DNA of 64,000 nt from Streptomyces sp. B21-105 (GTDB lineage Bacteria > Actinomycetota > Actinomycetes > Streptomycetales > Streptomycetaceae): the NCBI RefSeq assembly GCF_036898465.1, contig NZ_JARUMJ010000001.1:7750001-7814000 (forward strand), written 5' to 3'. Position numbers and translations under genes: made by a program. Below, in pieces: positions 44,932-53,715 of this stretch. Position 1 is the first letter of the stretch, and every line of letters begins with the position of its first letter. The notes under the pieces are model-generated. The model worked only from the letters and a program-made list of their open reading frames with translations. It made no database searches and was not told where the DNA came from.

Positions 44932-44961
44932 CTCATCATGCCCGAATGGCTCTGCTTGCAC

Positions 44962-45686
44962 CCGAACGCCTGTGTTGGACGGCCGCCCCAGATCCTATGG
45001 CCCTGCGACGTGTGTGAACGATGCGCGGTGTGAGATCCCGGCGGGCGCCACCCACCGCACCCCTCCCGGGGTCATTCACAGCCGCCCCGCGGAGTGGATG
45101 CCGTTCGGCCGCTTCTCGGAGACGAATGGCCCTGGCCGGGGCGGCGGGATCGCACAGACCCTGGGAACAAGGATGCAGGGAGCGTTCCGGTGGACGGCTC
45201 AGACGCTGCGGTACGCCGACCGTCGCGGGTCAGCCGCAGCGTGCTGGGCCGCCTGATCCTGGAGGGTCCGAGGCCGTTCGTGCCAAGGGCGACGAAGGAC
45301 TGCCGGTAAGGCTGGCCACACGGCTGTTCGTCAAGGCCGGTCATGAGTGGACGAAGAGTCAACTCATTGTCAGCCCGCCCCGGCCAGGTTGAGCAGCGGT
45401 TCGGACGAAGCCATCCGGCTGTGGTCGGGGCATGCCGTTATGCCGGGATCGATGGGAGGGTTGCGCAGTGCCGTCCCGGACGGGGGTCTGACTCATGAGA
45501 TCTATGACCGAAGTGTCCAGTCACAGGCATGTCGACTGTCGTTACGGGATGGCGCCTGCTGGTACCGAGCCACAGGGCGTGTCCCAATAGGGGCCTTGCC
45601 GACGATCAGGCGCCATCACGGTTCAGACCGCCCGGGCAGGCCGGTGCCATCCACCCAGCACGTCACCACGCGGGAGGCGAACCACC
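44962..45686. other. Intergenic region between kinase and transposase
   Basis: About 720 bp without a recognisable gene. The last part probably includes the left end of the IS110-type element (around 45580, AGGGCGTGTCCCAATAGGGGC). No clear promoter box is seen. Confidence 0.4.
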
Positions 45687-46800
45687 ATGACGACCAGACA
45701 GCGCAGCACCTCCTCCAGCATGAATCCTTCCGTTCGGGGCGAGGTCGTCCTGGGCGTGGACACGCACGGCGAGGTTCATGTTGCCGCCGTGCTCTCTCCG
45801 CTGGGGAAGGTCCTGGGAACCGAGTCCTTTCCGGCCACGGCGGCCGGCTACCGTCGGCTGCTCGCCTGGGCCGGCGAGCTGGGGACGGTGCGCCGGGCCG
45901 GTGTGGAGGGCACCGGCACCTTCGGCGCGGGCCTGGCCCGTTACCTGCTGGCGCAGCAGGTCGAGGTATATGAGGTGAACCGGCCGGATCGCTCGGCCCG
46001 TCGGCTGCTGGGGAAGTCGGACCCGCTCGACGCGCAGGCCGCCGCGCGGGCCGTGCTCAGCGGTCGCGCCCGGGCCCGGGCCAAGTCCGGCGACGGTCCG
46101 GTGCACAGCGCCCGGATCTTCAAGCTCGCCAAGGACTCCGCGGTCAAGGCTCGTACCCAGGCGATCAACCAGCTCAAGGCCGTCCTGGTCATCGCCGATC
46201 CCGCACTGCGGGAACGGCTGACCAGCCTCGGCAACGCCGAACTCTTCCGCACCTGCGCGCGCCTCGGCCCACCCGACGATGAAGGAGAAGAGGACGCGGT
46301 GGCCCAGGCCACCCAGATGACCCTGAGCATGCTCGCCCAGCGCATCGAACAGCTCACCGCGCAGATCAATGAGCTGAACCAGCGCCTGATCCGGCTCGTC
46401 GAACGCCACGCCCCACAGCTGCTCGTACCGGTGGGCATCGGCCCGGACAGCGCCGCCACTCTCCTGATCACCATGGGAGACAATCCCGAGCGGCTGAACA
46501 CCGAGGCGTCCTTTGCTGCCCTTTGCGGAGTCAGCCCCATCGAGTACTCCTCTGGCCGGCGGAGCACGCGTCGGCTCAACTACGGCGGCGACCGCCAGGC
46601 GAACGCCGCCCTGCACCGCATCGTCTTCACCCGGCTGCGCCACGACCCCCGCACCCAGGCGTACTTCGAACGCCGCACGCAGGAGGGCAAGACCCGACGT
46701 GAGATCATCCGATGCCTCAAGCGGTATGCCGCCCGAGAGGTCTTCAACCTGGTCAGACCGGTTTCCAGCGCCCCCGCGTTATAGGGGCGTCCGTGACAGA
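45560..46800 (+). mobile_element. IS110-family insertion sequence (ends approximate)
   Basis: The transposase at 45687 with short flanks. IS110 elements lack terminal inverted repeats, so ends cannot be set by eye. TAGGGGC occurs near 45590 and again at about 46784 (TATAGGGGCG), just outside the coding region, and may mark the borders. The element divides the nitrate island from pcaL. Confidence 0.55.
45687..46784 (+). CDS. IS110-family transposase
   Basis: A 365-residue DEDD-type transposase. The RuvC-like site is D25 (VLGVDTHGEVHVAAV), E74 (AGVEGTGTFGAG) and D112/D115 (GKSDPLDAQAAAR). The C-terminal transposase_20 region contains PVGIGPDSAATLLITMGDNP, then FAALCGVSPIEYSSGRRSTRR with the conserved Ser. 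It is full length and uninterrupted, so it may be active. The stop is 32 bp before the pcaL start, which places the insertion directly upstream of that gene. Confidence 0.95.
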   Translation: MTTRQRSTSSSMNPSVRGEVVLGVDTHGEVHVAAVLSPLGKVLGTESFPATAAGYRRLLAWAGELGTVRRAGVEGTGTFGAGLARYLLAQQVEVYEVNRPDRSARRLLGKSDPLDAQAAARAVLSGRARARAKSGDGPVHSARIFKLAKDSAVKARTQAINQLKAVLVIADPALRERLTSLGNAELFRTCARLGPPDDEGEEDAVAQATQMTLSMLAQRIEQLTAQINELNQRLIRLVERHAPQLLVPVGIGPDSAATLLITMGDNPERLNTEASFAALCGVSPIEYSSGRRSTRRLNYGGDRQANAALHRIVFTRLRHDPRTQAYFERRTQEGKTRREIIRCLKRYAAREVFNLVRPVSSAPAL

Positions 46801-46816
46801 TGAGAGGGTCAGGCGG

Positions 46817-48184
46817 GTGAGTGAGACACCGATGAACACCCTGCAATACCGCTTTGACGGGCCAGAAGACGCCCCGGTCCTGATCCTCGGTCCCTCACTG
46901 GGTACCACATGGCACATGTGGGACCGTCAGGTTCCGGAGCTGGCCCAGCAGTGGCGGGTGTTCCGCTTCGATCTGCCGGGCCACGGCGGCGCACCCGCCC
47001 ACCCGGCGGCCTCGGTCACGGACCTCGCCGAACGGCTGCTCGCCACGCTGGACGGGCTCGGCGTGCAGCGCTTCGGCTACGCGGGCTGCGCCTTCGGCGG
47101 CGCGGTGGGCGTGGAGCTGGCCCTGCGGCACCCCGAGCGCGTCGCCTCGCTCGCGCTGATCGCGGCGTCGCCCCGGTTCGGCACGGCCGACGAGTTCCGC
47201 CAGCGCGGCGTGATCGTCCGCACGAACGGCCTCGACCCCATCGCCCGCACCTCGCCCGACCGCTGGTTCACCGGCGGATTCGCGGCCGCGCAGCCCGCGA
47301 TCACCGAGTGGGCCGTGCAGATGGTGCGCACCACCGACCCCGGCTGCTACATAGCGGCCTGTGAGGCGCTCGCCGCGTTCGACGTACGGGCCGAGATCGG
47401 CCTCGTCGGCGTCCCGACGCTGGTCCTCGTCGGCTCGGACGACCAGGTCACCGGCCCCGCCGAGGCCCGCACCCTGGTCGCCGGCATCCCGGACGCCCGT
47501 CTCGCGGTCGTCCCCGGCGCCTCGCACCTGGTCCCGGTGGAGCAGCCGGCCGCCGTCACCGACCTGCTGGTCCGGCACTTCTCCACCGCGTGGCAGCCCG
47601 CCTACGACTCGGGCACCGGGCAGACGGCCGTCCCGGGCATCCCCGTCCGGGCGATGCCGACCGCGCCGCCGCAGCAGCCCCAGCAGCCCCAGCAGCCCCA
47701 GCAGCCCCAGCAGCCGCTGCAGCCCCAGCAGTTCCTGCAGCCGGTGGCCGTCGCGGAGATCGAGCCCGCCCCGGTCCTCCAGCCGCCGCAGGTCATGGGC
47801 CGCCCCGACCCGCACGACGCCGGACTGAAAGTGCGCCGGGAGGTCCTCGGCGACGCCCATGTGGACCGCACGCTGTCGCAGGCCGACGACTTCTCGGGGC
47901 CCTTCCAGGAGTTCGTCACCCGCTACGCCTGGGGCGAGGTCTGGGACCGTCCGGGCCTCGACCGGCGCACCCGCTCCTGCGTCACGCTCACCGCGCTGGT
48001 CGCCGGCGGCCACCTAGAGGAGCTCGCCGTGCACACCCGTGCCGCGCTGCGCAACGGCCTCACCCCGGACGAGATCAGGGAGGTGCTGCTCCAGGCGGCC
48101 GTCTACTGCGGTCTGCCGGCGGCGAACGGCGCGTTCAAGGTGGCGCAGCAGGTCATCCGTGAGGAGACCACCCCCACCGAGTGA
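46817..48184 (+). CDS. pcaL: Enol-lactonase/carboxymuconolactone decarboxylase fusion
   Basis: A 455-residue bifunctional enzyme of the protocatechuate branch of the beta-ketoadipate pathway. Residues about 1-265 form an alpha/beta hydrolase (3-oxoadipate enol-lactonase). Residues about 345-450 form the 4-carboxymuconolactone decarboxylase (RREVLGDAHVDRTL, FVTRYAWGEVWDRPGLDRRT, EIREVLLQAAVYCGLPAAN). A Pro-Gln repeat joins them (about 287-310). The nucleophile elbow reads G90-CAFGG, with no Ser at the usual place. GTG at 46817 is used; an ATG 15 bases on is possible. The usual upstream pca genes are absent and an IS110 element lies there instead. Confidence 0.9.
   Translation: MSETPMNTLQYRFDGPEDAPVLILGPSLGTTWHMWDRQVPELAQQWRVFRFDLPGHGGAPAHPAASVTDLAERLLATLDGLGVQRFGYAGCAFGGAVGVELALRHPERVASLALIAASPRFGTADEFRQRGVIVRTNGLDPIARTSPDRWFTGGFAAAQPAITEWAVQMVRTTDPGCYIAACEALAAFDVRAEIGLVGVPTLVLVGSDDQVTGPAEARTLVAGIPDARLAVVPGASHLVPVEQPAAVTDLLVRHFSTAWQPAYDSGTGQTAVPGIPVRAMPTAPPQQPQQPQQPQQPQQPLQPQQFLQPVAVAEIEPAPVLQPPQVMGRPDPHDAGLKVRREVLGDAHVDRTLSQADDFSGPFQEFVTRYAWGEVWDRPGLDRRTRSCVTLTALVAGGHLEELAVHTRAALRNGLTPDEIREVLLQAAVYCGLPAANGAFKVAQQVIREETTPTE
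47672..47734 (+). repeat. Nine-base tandem repeat coding Gln-Gln-Pro linker
   Basis: CAGCAGCCC repeated about five times exactly and then twice with changes, inside pcaL. It encodes the flexible linker between the two enzyme domains; its length is likely to vary between strains. Confidence 0.85.
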
Positions 48185-48218
48185 GCCCGCCGGCCGACGC
48201 GGGGGCAGGATGGGACGC

Positions 48219-48863
48219 ATGACGGCACTGAAGCTGACGAAGATGGCCCACGCGTGCGTGCGTCTGGAGAAGGACGGGCGCACGCTCGTCGTCGACCCGG
48301 GCGGGTTCAGCGAGACGGACGCAGCCCTCGGCGCGGACGCGATCCTCGTCACCCACGAGCACCCCGACCACTTCGACGAGGGACGGCTGCGTGCCGCCCT
48401 GGAGGCCGACCCGGCGGCCGAGATCTGGACCCTGAGGTCGGTGGCCGAGAAGATCGCCGCGGCCTTCCCGGGCCGCGTCCACACCGTCGGCCACGGCGAC
48501 ACGTTCACCGCGGCGGGCTTCGACGTCCAGGTGCACGGCGAGCTGCACGCCGTCATCCACCCGGACATCCCGCGCATCACCAACGTCGGCTATCTCATCG
48601 ACGGCGGCCGGGTCTTCCACCCCGGCGACGCCCTCACCGTCCCCGACCGCCCCGTGCAGACGCTGATGCTTCCCGTGATGGCTCCCTGGAGCAAGATCTC
48701 CGAGGTCATCGACTACGTCCGCGAGGTGCGCCCGCAGCGCGCCTACGACGTCCACGACGCCCTGCTGACCGACCTCGCCCGGCCGATCTACGACCGGCAG
48801 ATCGGCGCCCTCGGGGGCGCGGAGCACCTGAGGCTGGCGCCGGGGGAGAGCGCGGCACTGTGA
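48219..48863 (+). CDS. Metallo-beta-lactamase-fold hydrolase
   Basis: A 214-residue MBL-fold protein of the UlaG-like/UPF0173 type, with metal-binding motif VTHEHPDHFDEG and downstream ligands in ELHAVIHPDIP and YLIDGGRVFHPGDAL. The substrate is not known. The start at 48219 is preferred over the in-frame ATG at 48210 because GGGGCAGGA lies eight bases upstream of it. Follows pcaL after 34 bp on the same strand but is not a pca-pathway enzyme. Confidence 0.88.
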   Translation: MTALKLTKMAHACVRLEKDGRTLVVDPGGFSETDAALGADAILVTHEHPDHFDEGRLRAALEADPAAEIWTLRSVAEKIAAAFPGRVHTVGHGDTFTAAGFDVQVHGELHAVIHPDIPRITNVGYLIDGGRVFHPGDALTVPDRPVQTLMLPVMAPWSKISEVIDYVREVRPQRAYDVHDALLTDLARPIYDRQIGALGGAEHLRLAPGESAAL

Positions 48864-48893
48864 GTGTCAGTGGTGCCCGGTAGGTTGTGGGAC

Positions 48894-49673
48894 ATGCGTA
48901 TCGCGACCTGGAACGTGAACTCGATCACCGCCCGTCTGCCGAGGCTCCTGGCGTGGCTGGAGAGCAGCGGCGCCGACGTGCTGTGCCTCCAGGAGACCAA
49001 GGTCGCCGAGGAGCAGTTCCCGTTCGAGCAGCTGCGCGAGCTGGGCTACGAGGCGGCGGTCCACGCCACCGGCCGGTGGAACGGCGTGGCGGTCGTCTCC
49101 CGCGTCGGCCTGGCGGACGTCGTCAAGGGCCTGCCCGGCGATCCCGGCTACGACGGCGCGCCGGAGCCGCGCGCGGTGTCGGCGACCTGCGGTCCGGTCC
49201 GCGTGTGGTCGGTGTACGTGCCGAACGGCCGCGAGGTCGACCACCCGCACTACGCCTACAAGCTCCAGTGGTTCGAGGCCCTCAAGGCGGCCGTCGCCGG
49301 GGACGCGGCGGGCAGCCGGCCCTTCGCGGTGCTGGGCGACTACAACGTGGCGCCGACCGACGACGACGTGTACGACCGGGCCGCCTTCGAGGGCCTCACC
49401 CATGTCACCCCGGCCGAGCGGGCGGCCCTCGCGTCCCTGCGCGAGGCCGGACTGTCGGACGTCGTCCCGCGCCCCCTGAAGTACGAGCACCCGTTCACGT
49501 ACTGGGACTACCGCCAGCTCGCCTTCCCCAAGAACCGCGGCATGCGCATCGACCTGGTGTACGGCAACGAGCCGTTCGCCAAGGCGGTCGAGGACTCCTA
49601 CGTCGACCGCGAGGAGCGCAAGGGCAAGGGCGCCTCGGACCACGCCCCCGTCGTGGTCGACCTGGAGGTGTAG
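48894..49673 (+). CDS. xthA: Exodeoxyribonuclease III
   Basis: A 259-residue AP endonuclease/3'-exonuclease of base-excision repair. Signature motifs are ATWNVNSI, LCLQETK (metal-binding Glu), VYVPNG, LGDYNVAPTD and the C-terminal GASDHAPV with catalytic Asp-His. ATG at 48894 begins directly at the conserved N-terminus. It is transcribed in the same direction as the MBL hydrolase, 30 bp downstream. Confidence 0.95.
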   Translation: MRIATWNVNSITARLPRLLAWLESSGADVLCLQETKVAEEQFPFEQLRELGYEAAVHATGRWNGVAVVSRVGLADVVKGLPGDPGYDGAPEPRAVSATCGPVRVWSVYVPNGREVDHPHYAYKLQWFEALKAAVAGDAAGSRPFAVLGDYNVAPTDDDVYDRAAFEGLTHVTPAERAALASLREAGLSDVVPRPLKYEHPFTYWDYRQLAFPKNRGMRIDLVYGNEPFAKAVEDSYVDREERKGKGASDHAPVVVDLEV

Positions 49674-49747
49674 GGCCCGTCCGCCCGGCGCGCGCGGGCC
49701 AGCGCGCCCTGTGGTGTGCTCGCCGGTGCGAATGTCACGCTGGGTCT

Positions 49748-50167
49748 ATGAACATCCCTTTCCTGGGCAACAGGAGCAAGAAGTACCGTGCGGCGGTACT
49801 GGCCGAGGACCCCGAGGGGATCGCCGAACTCCTCGCCGAGTGCGAACTGTTGCGCTCCCACGCGGCCCGGCAGGGGATCGGACTGGACGACACGGCGGGT
49901 TCGCTGGAGGCGCTCGACCAGCTGCCGCCCCGCTGGCGCGACGACGAGGAGAACCTGCCCTGGTTCGGCCACGACGCGGGGCTCTACCTGGGGACGGTCG
50001 TCGTGCGCTCCGTGCCCGGCGCGGCCTGGGCGATCCGGCCCGGCGGGGAGGTGGTCGTCCGGCTGTCGTCGGGCCGTGAGGTCGACGTGGTCGCGGCCGG
50101 GCGCGAGTGGGCCGTGAGCGGGACGCCCGAGCTGTCCCAGCTGTACGCCGAGGTGGCCGAGAACTGA
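49748..50167 (+). CDS. DUF6278-like small protein
   Basis: A 139-residue soluble protein found in the same place next to xthA in other streptomycetes, as recalled. Features are VLAEDPEGIAELLAECELLR, a LEALDQLPPRW motif, DAGLYLGTVVVRSVPGAAW and a C-terminal VVRLSSGREVDVVAAGREW. Function unknown; no catalytic motif seen. Confidence 0.8.
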   Translation: MNIPFLGNRSKKYRAAVLAEDPEGIAELLAECELLRSHAARQGIGLDDTAGSLEALDQLPPRWRDDEENLPWFGHDAGLYLGTVVVRSVPGAAWAIRPGGEVVVRLSSGREVDVVAAGREWAVSGTPELSQLYAEVAEN

Positions 50168-50382
50168 CCGACCGCCGACCGCGACCGCCGGGTGCCGGCC
50201 GCCGGGTGCCGGCCGCCGGGTGTCAGGTCCCGGACGACCGGGTGTCAGGCACCGCAGAGCGACGAGCGGCGAGCGATGTAAATACGGCTAATGCCCGGAA
50301 GGTGCGTGTCGCTTCTTCCCCCCGCTGTCGGGTGGATAGTTTGAGGCGACCACGACACAGCTGAGAGTGAGTAGGGCTGCGC

Positions 50383-51126
50383 ATGGCCGTCGATCCGTTG
50401 ATCGAGCTGCGTGACGTCAACAAGTACTTCGGGGAGCTGCATGTCCTGCAGGACGTCAACCTCACGGTCGGCAGGGGGGAGGTGGTCGTGGTGATCGGCC
50501 CTTCGGGGTCGGGGAAGTCGACACTGTGCCGGGCGATCAACCGGCTGGAGCCCATTCAGTCGGGCTCGATCACGCTCGACGGCCAGCCGTTGCCCGAGGA
50601 GGGCAAGGGGCTGGCCCGCCTGCGTTCCGAGGTCGGCATGGTCTTCCAGTCGTTCAACCTCTTCGCGCACAAGACGGTGCTGCAGAACATCTCGCTGGGG
50701 CAGGTGAAGGTCCGCCGCCGCAAGAAGGAGGACGCCCACAGGCGCTCGCGTGAACTGCTCGACCGCGTGGGCCTCGCGGACCAGGCCGACAAGTTCCCGG
50801 CGCAGCTCTCCGGCGGCCAGCAGCAGCGGGTGGCCATCGCCCGCGCCCTGGCCATGGACCCCAAGGCGCTCCTGTTCGACGAGCCCACCTCCGCCCTCGA
50901 CCCCGAGATGATCAACGAGGTCCTCGAGGTGATGCGGCAACTGGCGCGAGAGGGGATGACCATGGTCGTCGTCACCCACGAGATGGGCTTCGCGCGCTCG
51001 GCGGCCAACCGGGTGGTCTTCATGGCGGACGGCCGCATCGTCGAGGACCGCACCCCCGAGGAGTTCTTCACCGACCCGCGCAGCGACCGCGCCAAGGACT
51101 TCCTCTCCAAGATCCTCAAGCACTGA
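50383..51126 (+). CDS. Polar amino-acid ABC transporter ATP-binding protein
   Basis: A 247-residue ABC ATPase of the GlnQ/GluA type. Walker A is GPSGSGKST (about 39-47), the Q-loop is [14 protein letters not shown], the signature is [15 protein letters not shown], Walker B is [12 protein letters not shown] and the switch His is in VVTHEMGFA. It would energise uptake of glutamate or a similar amino acid. No permease or binding-protein gene is beside it; the next gene is convergent, so its partners must be elsewhere. The ATG follows an AGTGAGTAGGG region 6-15 bases upstream. Confidence 0.93.
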   Translation: MAVDPLIELRDVNKYFGELHVLQDVNLTVGRGEVVVVIGPSGSGKSTLCRAINRLEPIQSGSITLDGQPLPEEGKGLARLRSEVGMVFQSFNLFAHKTVLQNISLGQVKVRRRKKEDAHRRSRELLDRVGLADQADKFPAQLSGGQQQRVAIARALAMDPKALLFDEPTSALDPEMINEVLEVMRQLAREGMTMVVVTHEMGFARSAANRVVFMADGRIVEDRTPEEFFTDPRSDRAKDFLSKILKH

Positions 51127-51177
51127 GTCCGGCCGGCGGCAGCCACCGAGCACACTCGCCCCGGCAACGGCCGGAGA

Positions 51178-52746
51178 TCACTGTTCGCGCAGCGGGACCG
51201 ACACGTACGACGGGTCGTCCGCCGGCGAGGAGAAGGTCAGCCGCGCGCCGGACGGGTTGTGCTCCCCGTAGAGCGGGTCGACGGTGTCGACGACCAGGGC
51301 GAGCCGGTGTCCGGCCGGGACGTCGTAGGCCGTGGAGCCCAGCTCCAGGTCGAGGCCGAACGGCGTGCCGGGTGTGCGCCCGTGGAAGGTGTACGGCGCG
51401 TTGCCGACCAGTTTGCCGAGGCCGAGCGGCCCCACGTCGTACAGGTAGGCGACGAGGGTGCCGCTCTCCGCGGTCGGAGTCACCGTGGTGTGCAGCAGGG
51501 CCGTACCGCGCACCCGCTGCGCCGTGGCGTACCTCTCCGACTGCCACACGGCGGCCCAGCGGCGGGGGAGCAGGGGGATCGAGGCGACCGGGGGCAGCCG
51601 CAGCACCTGGTCGAGGATGCTGGAGAGGAAGACGATCCCGCCGTCCGCGCCGGAGTCCACGTTCGTGTGGATCGTGGTGGACCCGGCCAGGGCCAGCTTC
51701 CGGCGCGTCGCGTTCACCGACTTCCAGTCCGGGTAGCCCTCGTAGCCGCCCCCGGTACGGGACTTGAGCCGCACGGGCTGTTCCCGGTCGACGCCGTTGT
51801 CCACGCCCCGCAGGTAGTGGTCGAACCAGCGCCGGGTGTCCGTCCACACGTCGCCTGGCAGTCCGAACAGGCCGGGGAGCTCGGCGGTGGCGTGGTCGCC
51901 CGGCCGGAACTCCATCCGCTTGGGGCCGGTCAGCTTCTCGTAGAGGGCGGCGGACTGGTTGGGCGGGAAAATGGTGTCGCCCCAGGAGCCGGCCAGCATC
52001 ACCGCGGCGCCGTTGCGGTTGAGCTGGTCGGCGTAGGTCGAGGGGGAACGTTTCTTCCCCCAGGCCACGAGCTCCTTCTCCTTCGACAGGTCGCCGGAGC
52101 AGAAGGCCGAGAAGACCTCCCGCGACTCGGCGCTCTGCCGGCCGGTGACCGTGCCCACGGTGTCCAGCACGGCGGCGGCCTGGAGGTGCTGGGTGCGTCC
52201 GGAGTAGATCGAGTCGATCAGGTCGCCCCAGCCGCTCAGCGAGGCGACGGCCCTGACGCGCGGGTCGTGGGCGGCCGCCAGGACGCTGATCCCGGCGCCG
52301 TAGGAGACGCCCGCCATGCCGATGTGCGCGGCGTCGGCCGGGGTGTTGGCGAGCGCCCAGTCGATGACCTCAAAGGCGTCGGCGACGTCGCGCGGACCCG
52401 CCACGTCGATCTCCCCGCCGGACTGCCAGAAGCCCCGCACGTTGTAACTGAGCACGACGTAACCGGAGTCGGCGAGTCGCCGCGCCTGGGCCAGGTACTC
52501 GACCTGCGGGAAGCCCCAGCTGGTGGGGAGCACGATCAGCGGGTACCGGCGGGTGCCGTCCGCGCCGGCGGGGGTGACGACGTTCGCCTTGAGGAGGGTT
52601 CCGCCGTCCCCGGCGATGTCGACGTAGCGGACGGCGGCCGCGGCGGCCTGCGCCGAGGGGGCCAGGGCGAGGACCGTGCCGGCCACCAGCGAAACGGAGA
52701 CGGCGCCCGCGGCGGTCGTGCGCAGGGCCCTGCGGTGCTGTCCCAC
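51178..52746 (-). CDS. Secreted CocE/NonD-type alpha/beta hydrolase
   Basis: A 522-residue exported hydrolase. The signal peptide (RRALRTTAAGAVSVSLVAGT) ends near SAQA-A about residue 35. The catalytic domain has SYNVRGFWQSGGEID and the nucleophile elbow GMAGVSYGAGIS (S148), with a possible acid/His in GSWGDTIF and PGDHATAE. The C-terminal X-Pro dipeptidyl-peptidase-like jelly-roll (about 370-520) is typical of CocE/NonD esterases and peptidases. Substrate unknown. Convergent with the ABC ATPase gene. Confidence 0.88.
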   Translation of the reverse strand: MGQHRRALRTTAAGAVSVSLVAGTVLALAPSAQAAAAAVRYVDIAGDGGTLLKANVVTPAGADGTRRYPLIVLPTSWGFPQVEYLAQARRLADSGYVVLSYNVRGFWQSGGEIDVAGPRDVADAFEVIDWALANTPADAAHIGMAGVSYGAGISVLAAAHDPRVRAVASLSGWGDLIDSIYSGRTQHLQAAAVLDTVGTVTGRQSAESREVFSAFCSGDLSKEKELVAWGKKRSPSTYADQLNRNGAAVMLAGSWGDTIFPPNQSAALYEKLTGPKRMEFRPGDHATAELPGLFGLPGDVWTDTRRWFDHYLRGVDNGVDREQPVRLKSRTGGGYEGYPDWKSVNATRRKLALAGSTTIHTNVDSGADGGIVFLSSILDQVLRLPPVASIPLLPRRWAAVWQSERYATAQRVRGTALLHTTVTPTAESGTLVAYLYDVGPLGLGKLVGNAPYTFHGRTPGTPFGLDLELGSTAYDVPAGHRLALVVDTVDPLYGEHNPSGARLTFSSPADDPSYVSVPLREQ

Positions 52747-52825
52747 GGTTCACTCCTCAACTTGCCGCATTGCAAAGTGACCCGACGGTAACCGCATCCC
52801 GTATCGGAGGTAACCCGTCAGTAAG

Positions 52826-53572
52826 TTACGTGCCAGTAACGATTGTTGCGTCCGGCAGGGGAGCCTGAGCCGCCCGCGTCACGTCGTCCACCAGTTCGAC
52901 CACGTCGGGCCCGTACGCATGGGAGTTGATGACCTTCAGCAGCAGGACGAAGGAGCCGTCGCCGTACTTGCGGGCCAGTCGCTCGTGATGGCGGACCAGA
53001 TAGCGGGTGGCGGCCTGGTTGTTGACGGCCCGTTGGCCGCAGAACAGGAACACCGGCCGGGTCCCCCGCCGCCGCCCGGCGGTGAGCCGCGCCAGCAGGA
53101 CGAACTCGGTGACCCCGGACTCCATCCGGTAGTGCTCGCCGCCGACCTGGAACGCCAGCCGGTCCGGGCCCGGTTCCCGGTCGGTGTTGACCCGCACCCC
53201 GGGCAGCATGGCCTGGATGTGCGCCGCCATACGCCTGTTCGAGCCCGGCCCGCCGACGCAGAACTCCGTTCGCTCTCCGAAACCCTGCCGGGCCGCGTCC
53301 TGCGTGACCACCTCGGCGCCCGCGCCGCAGTCCTTGATCAGCGCCGCCAGTTCCAGGAGGGCGAACACGTCGTGCCGGTGCACCGCGAGGTCGGCGCTGC
53401 CCGCGTCGCGGTTGACGACGAGCAGACACTCGGAGTTCTCGGGCAGCCCGAAGAACGCCTGCTTGCGCCGGAGCCGGCGGCGCCACAGATAGGTCCGGGT
53501 GACCCAGCCGAGCGCGGCGCTGATGCCCGCCGCGATGACGCCCAGGGCGATGTTGCGCACGTCGTCGTTCAT
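52826..53572 (-). CDS. Membrane-anchored hypothetical protein
   Basis: A 248-residue protein with one N-terminal membrane helix (NIALGVIAAGISAALGWVT) followed by a basic stretch (WRRRLRRK) and a soluble domain. The domain contains SECLLVVNRDAGSADLAVHRHD, CVGGPGSNRRMAAHI and a C-terminal KYGDGSFVLLLKVINSHAYGP. The fold resembles streptomycete proteins of unknown function. The topology suggests a cytoplasmic domain held at the membrane. No confident assignment. Confidence 0.75.
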   Translation of the reverse strand: MNDDVRNIALGVIAAGISAALGWVTRTYLWRRRLRRKQAFFGLPENSECLLVVNRDAGSADLAVHRHDVFALLELAALIKDCGAGAEVVTQDAARQGFGERTEFCVGGPGSNRRMAAHIQAMLPGVRVNTDREPGPDRLAFQVGGEHYRMESGVTEFVLLARLTAGRRRGTRPVFLFCGQRAVNNQAATRYLVRHHERLARKYGDGSFVLLLKVINSHAYGPDVVELVDDVTRAAQAPLPDATIVTGT

Positions 53573-53715
53573 GGGCGCGCATGGTAGCGGGCGAGCACGC
53601 CTGCGGCGTACCCGTGTTCGAGGCGTGGCAGTCGTATGACAGTGCCCGGAAGGCGCCTGTCGAGGCCCGGCGAATGTGGTTACGCTGCGCGGACGGTCCC
53701 GCACTGGAGGTACGG

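Noticed and set aside
45000..45680. Possible gene fragment between the kinase and the transposase
   Set aside because: Several short frames were read; none gave a recognisable domain or ribosome site.
50190..50250. Repeats of GCCGGGTG before the ABC ATPase gene as an operator array
   Set aside because: Irregular, purely GC-rich and without dyad symmetry; more likely simple sequence.
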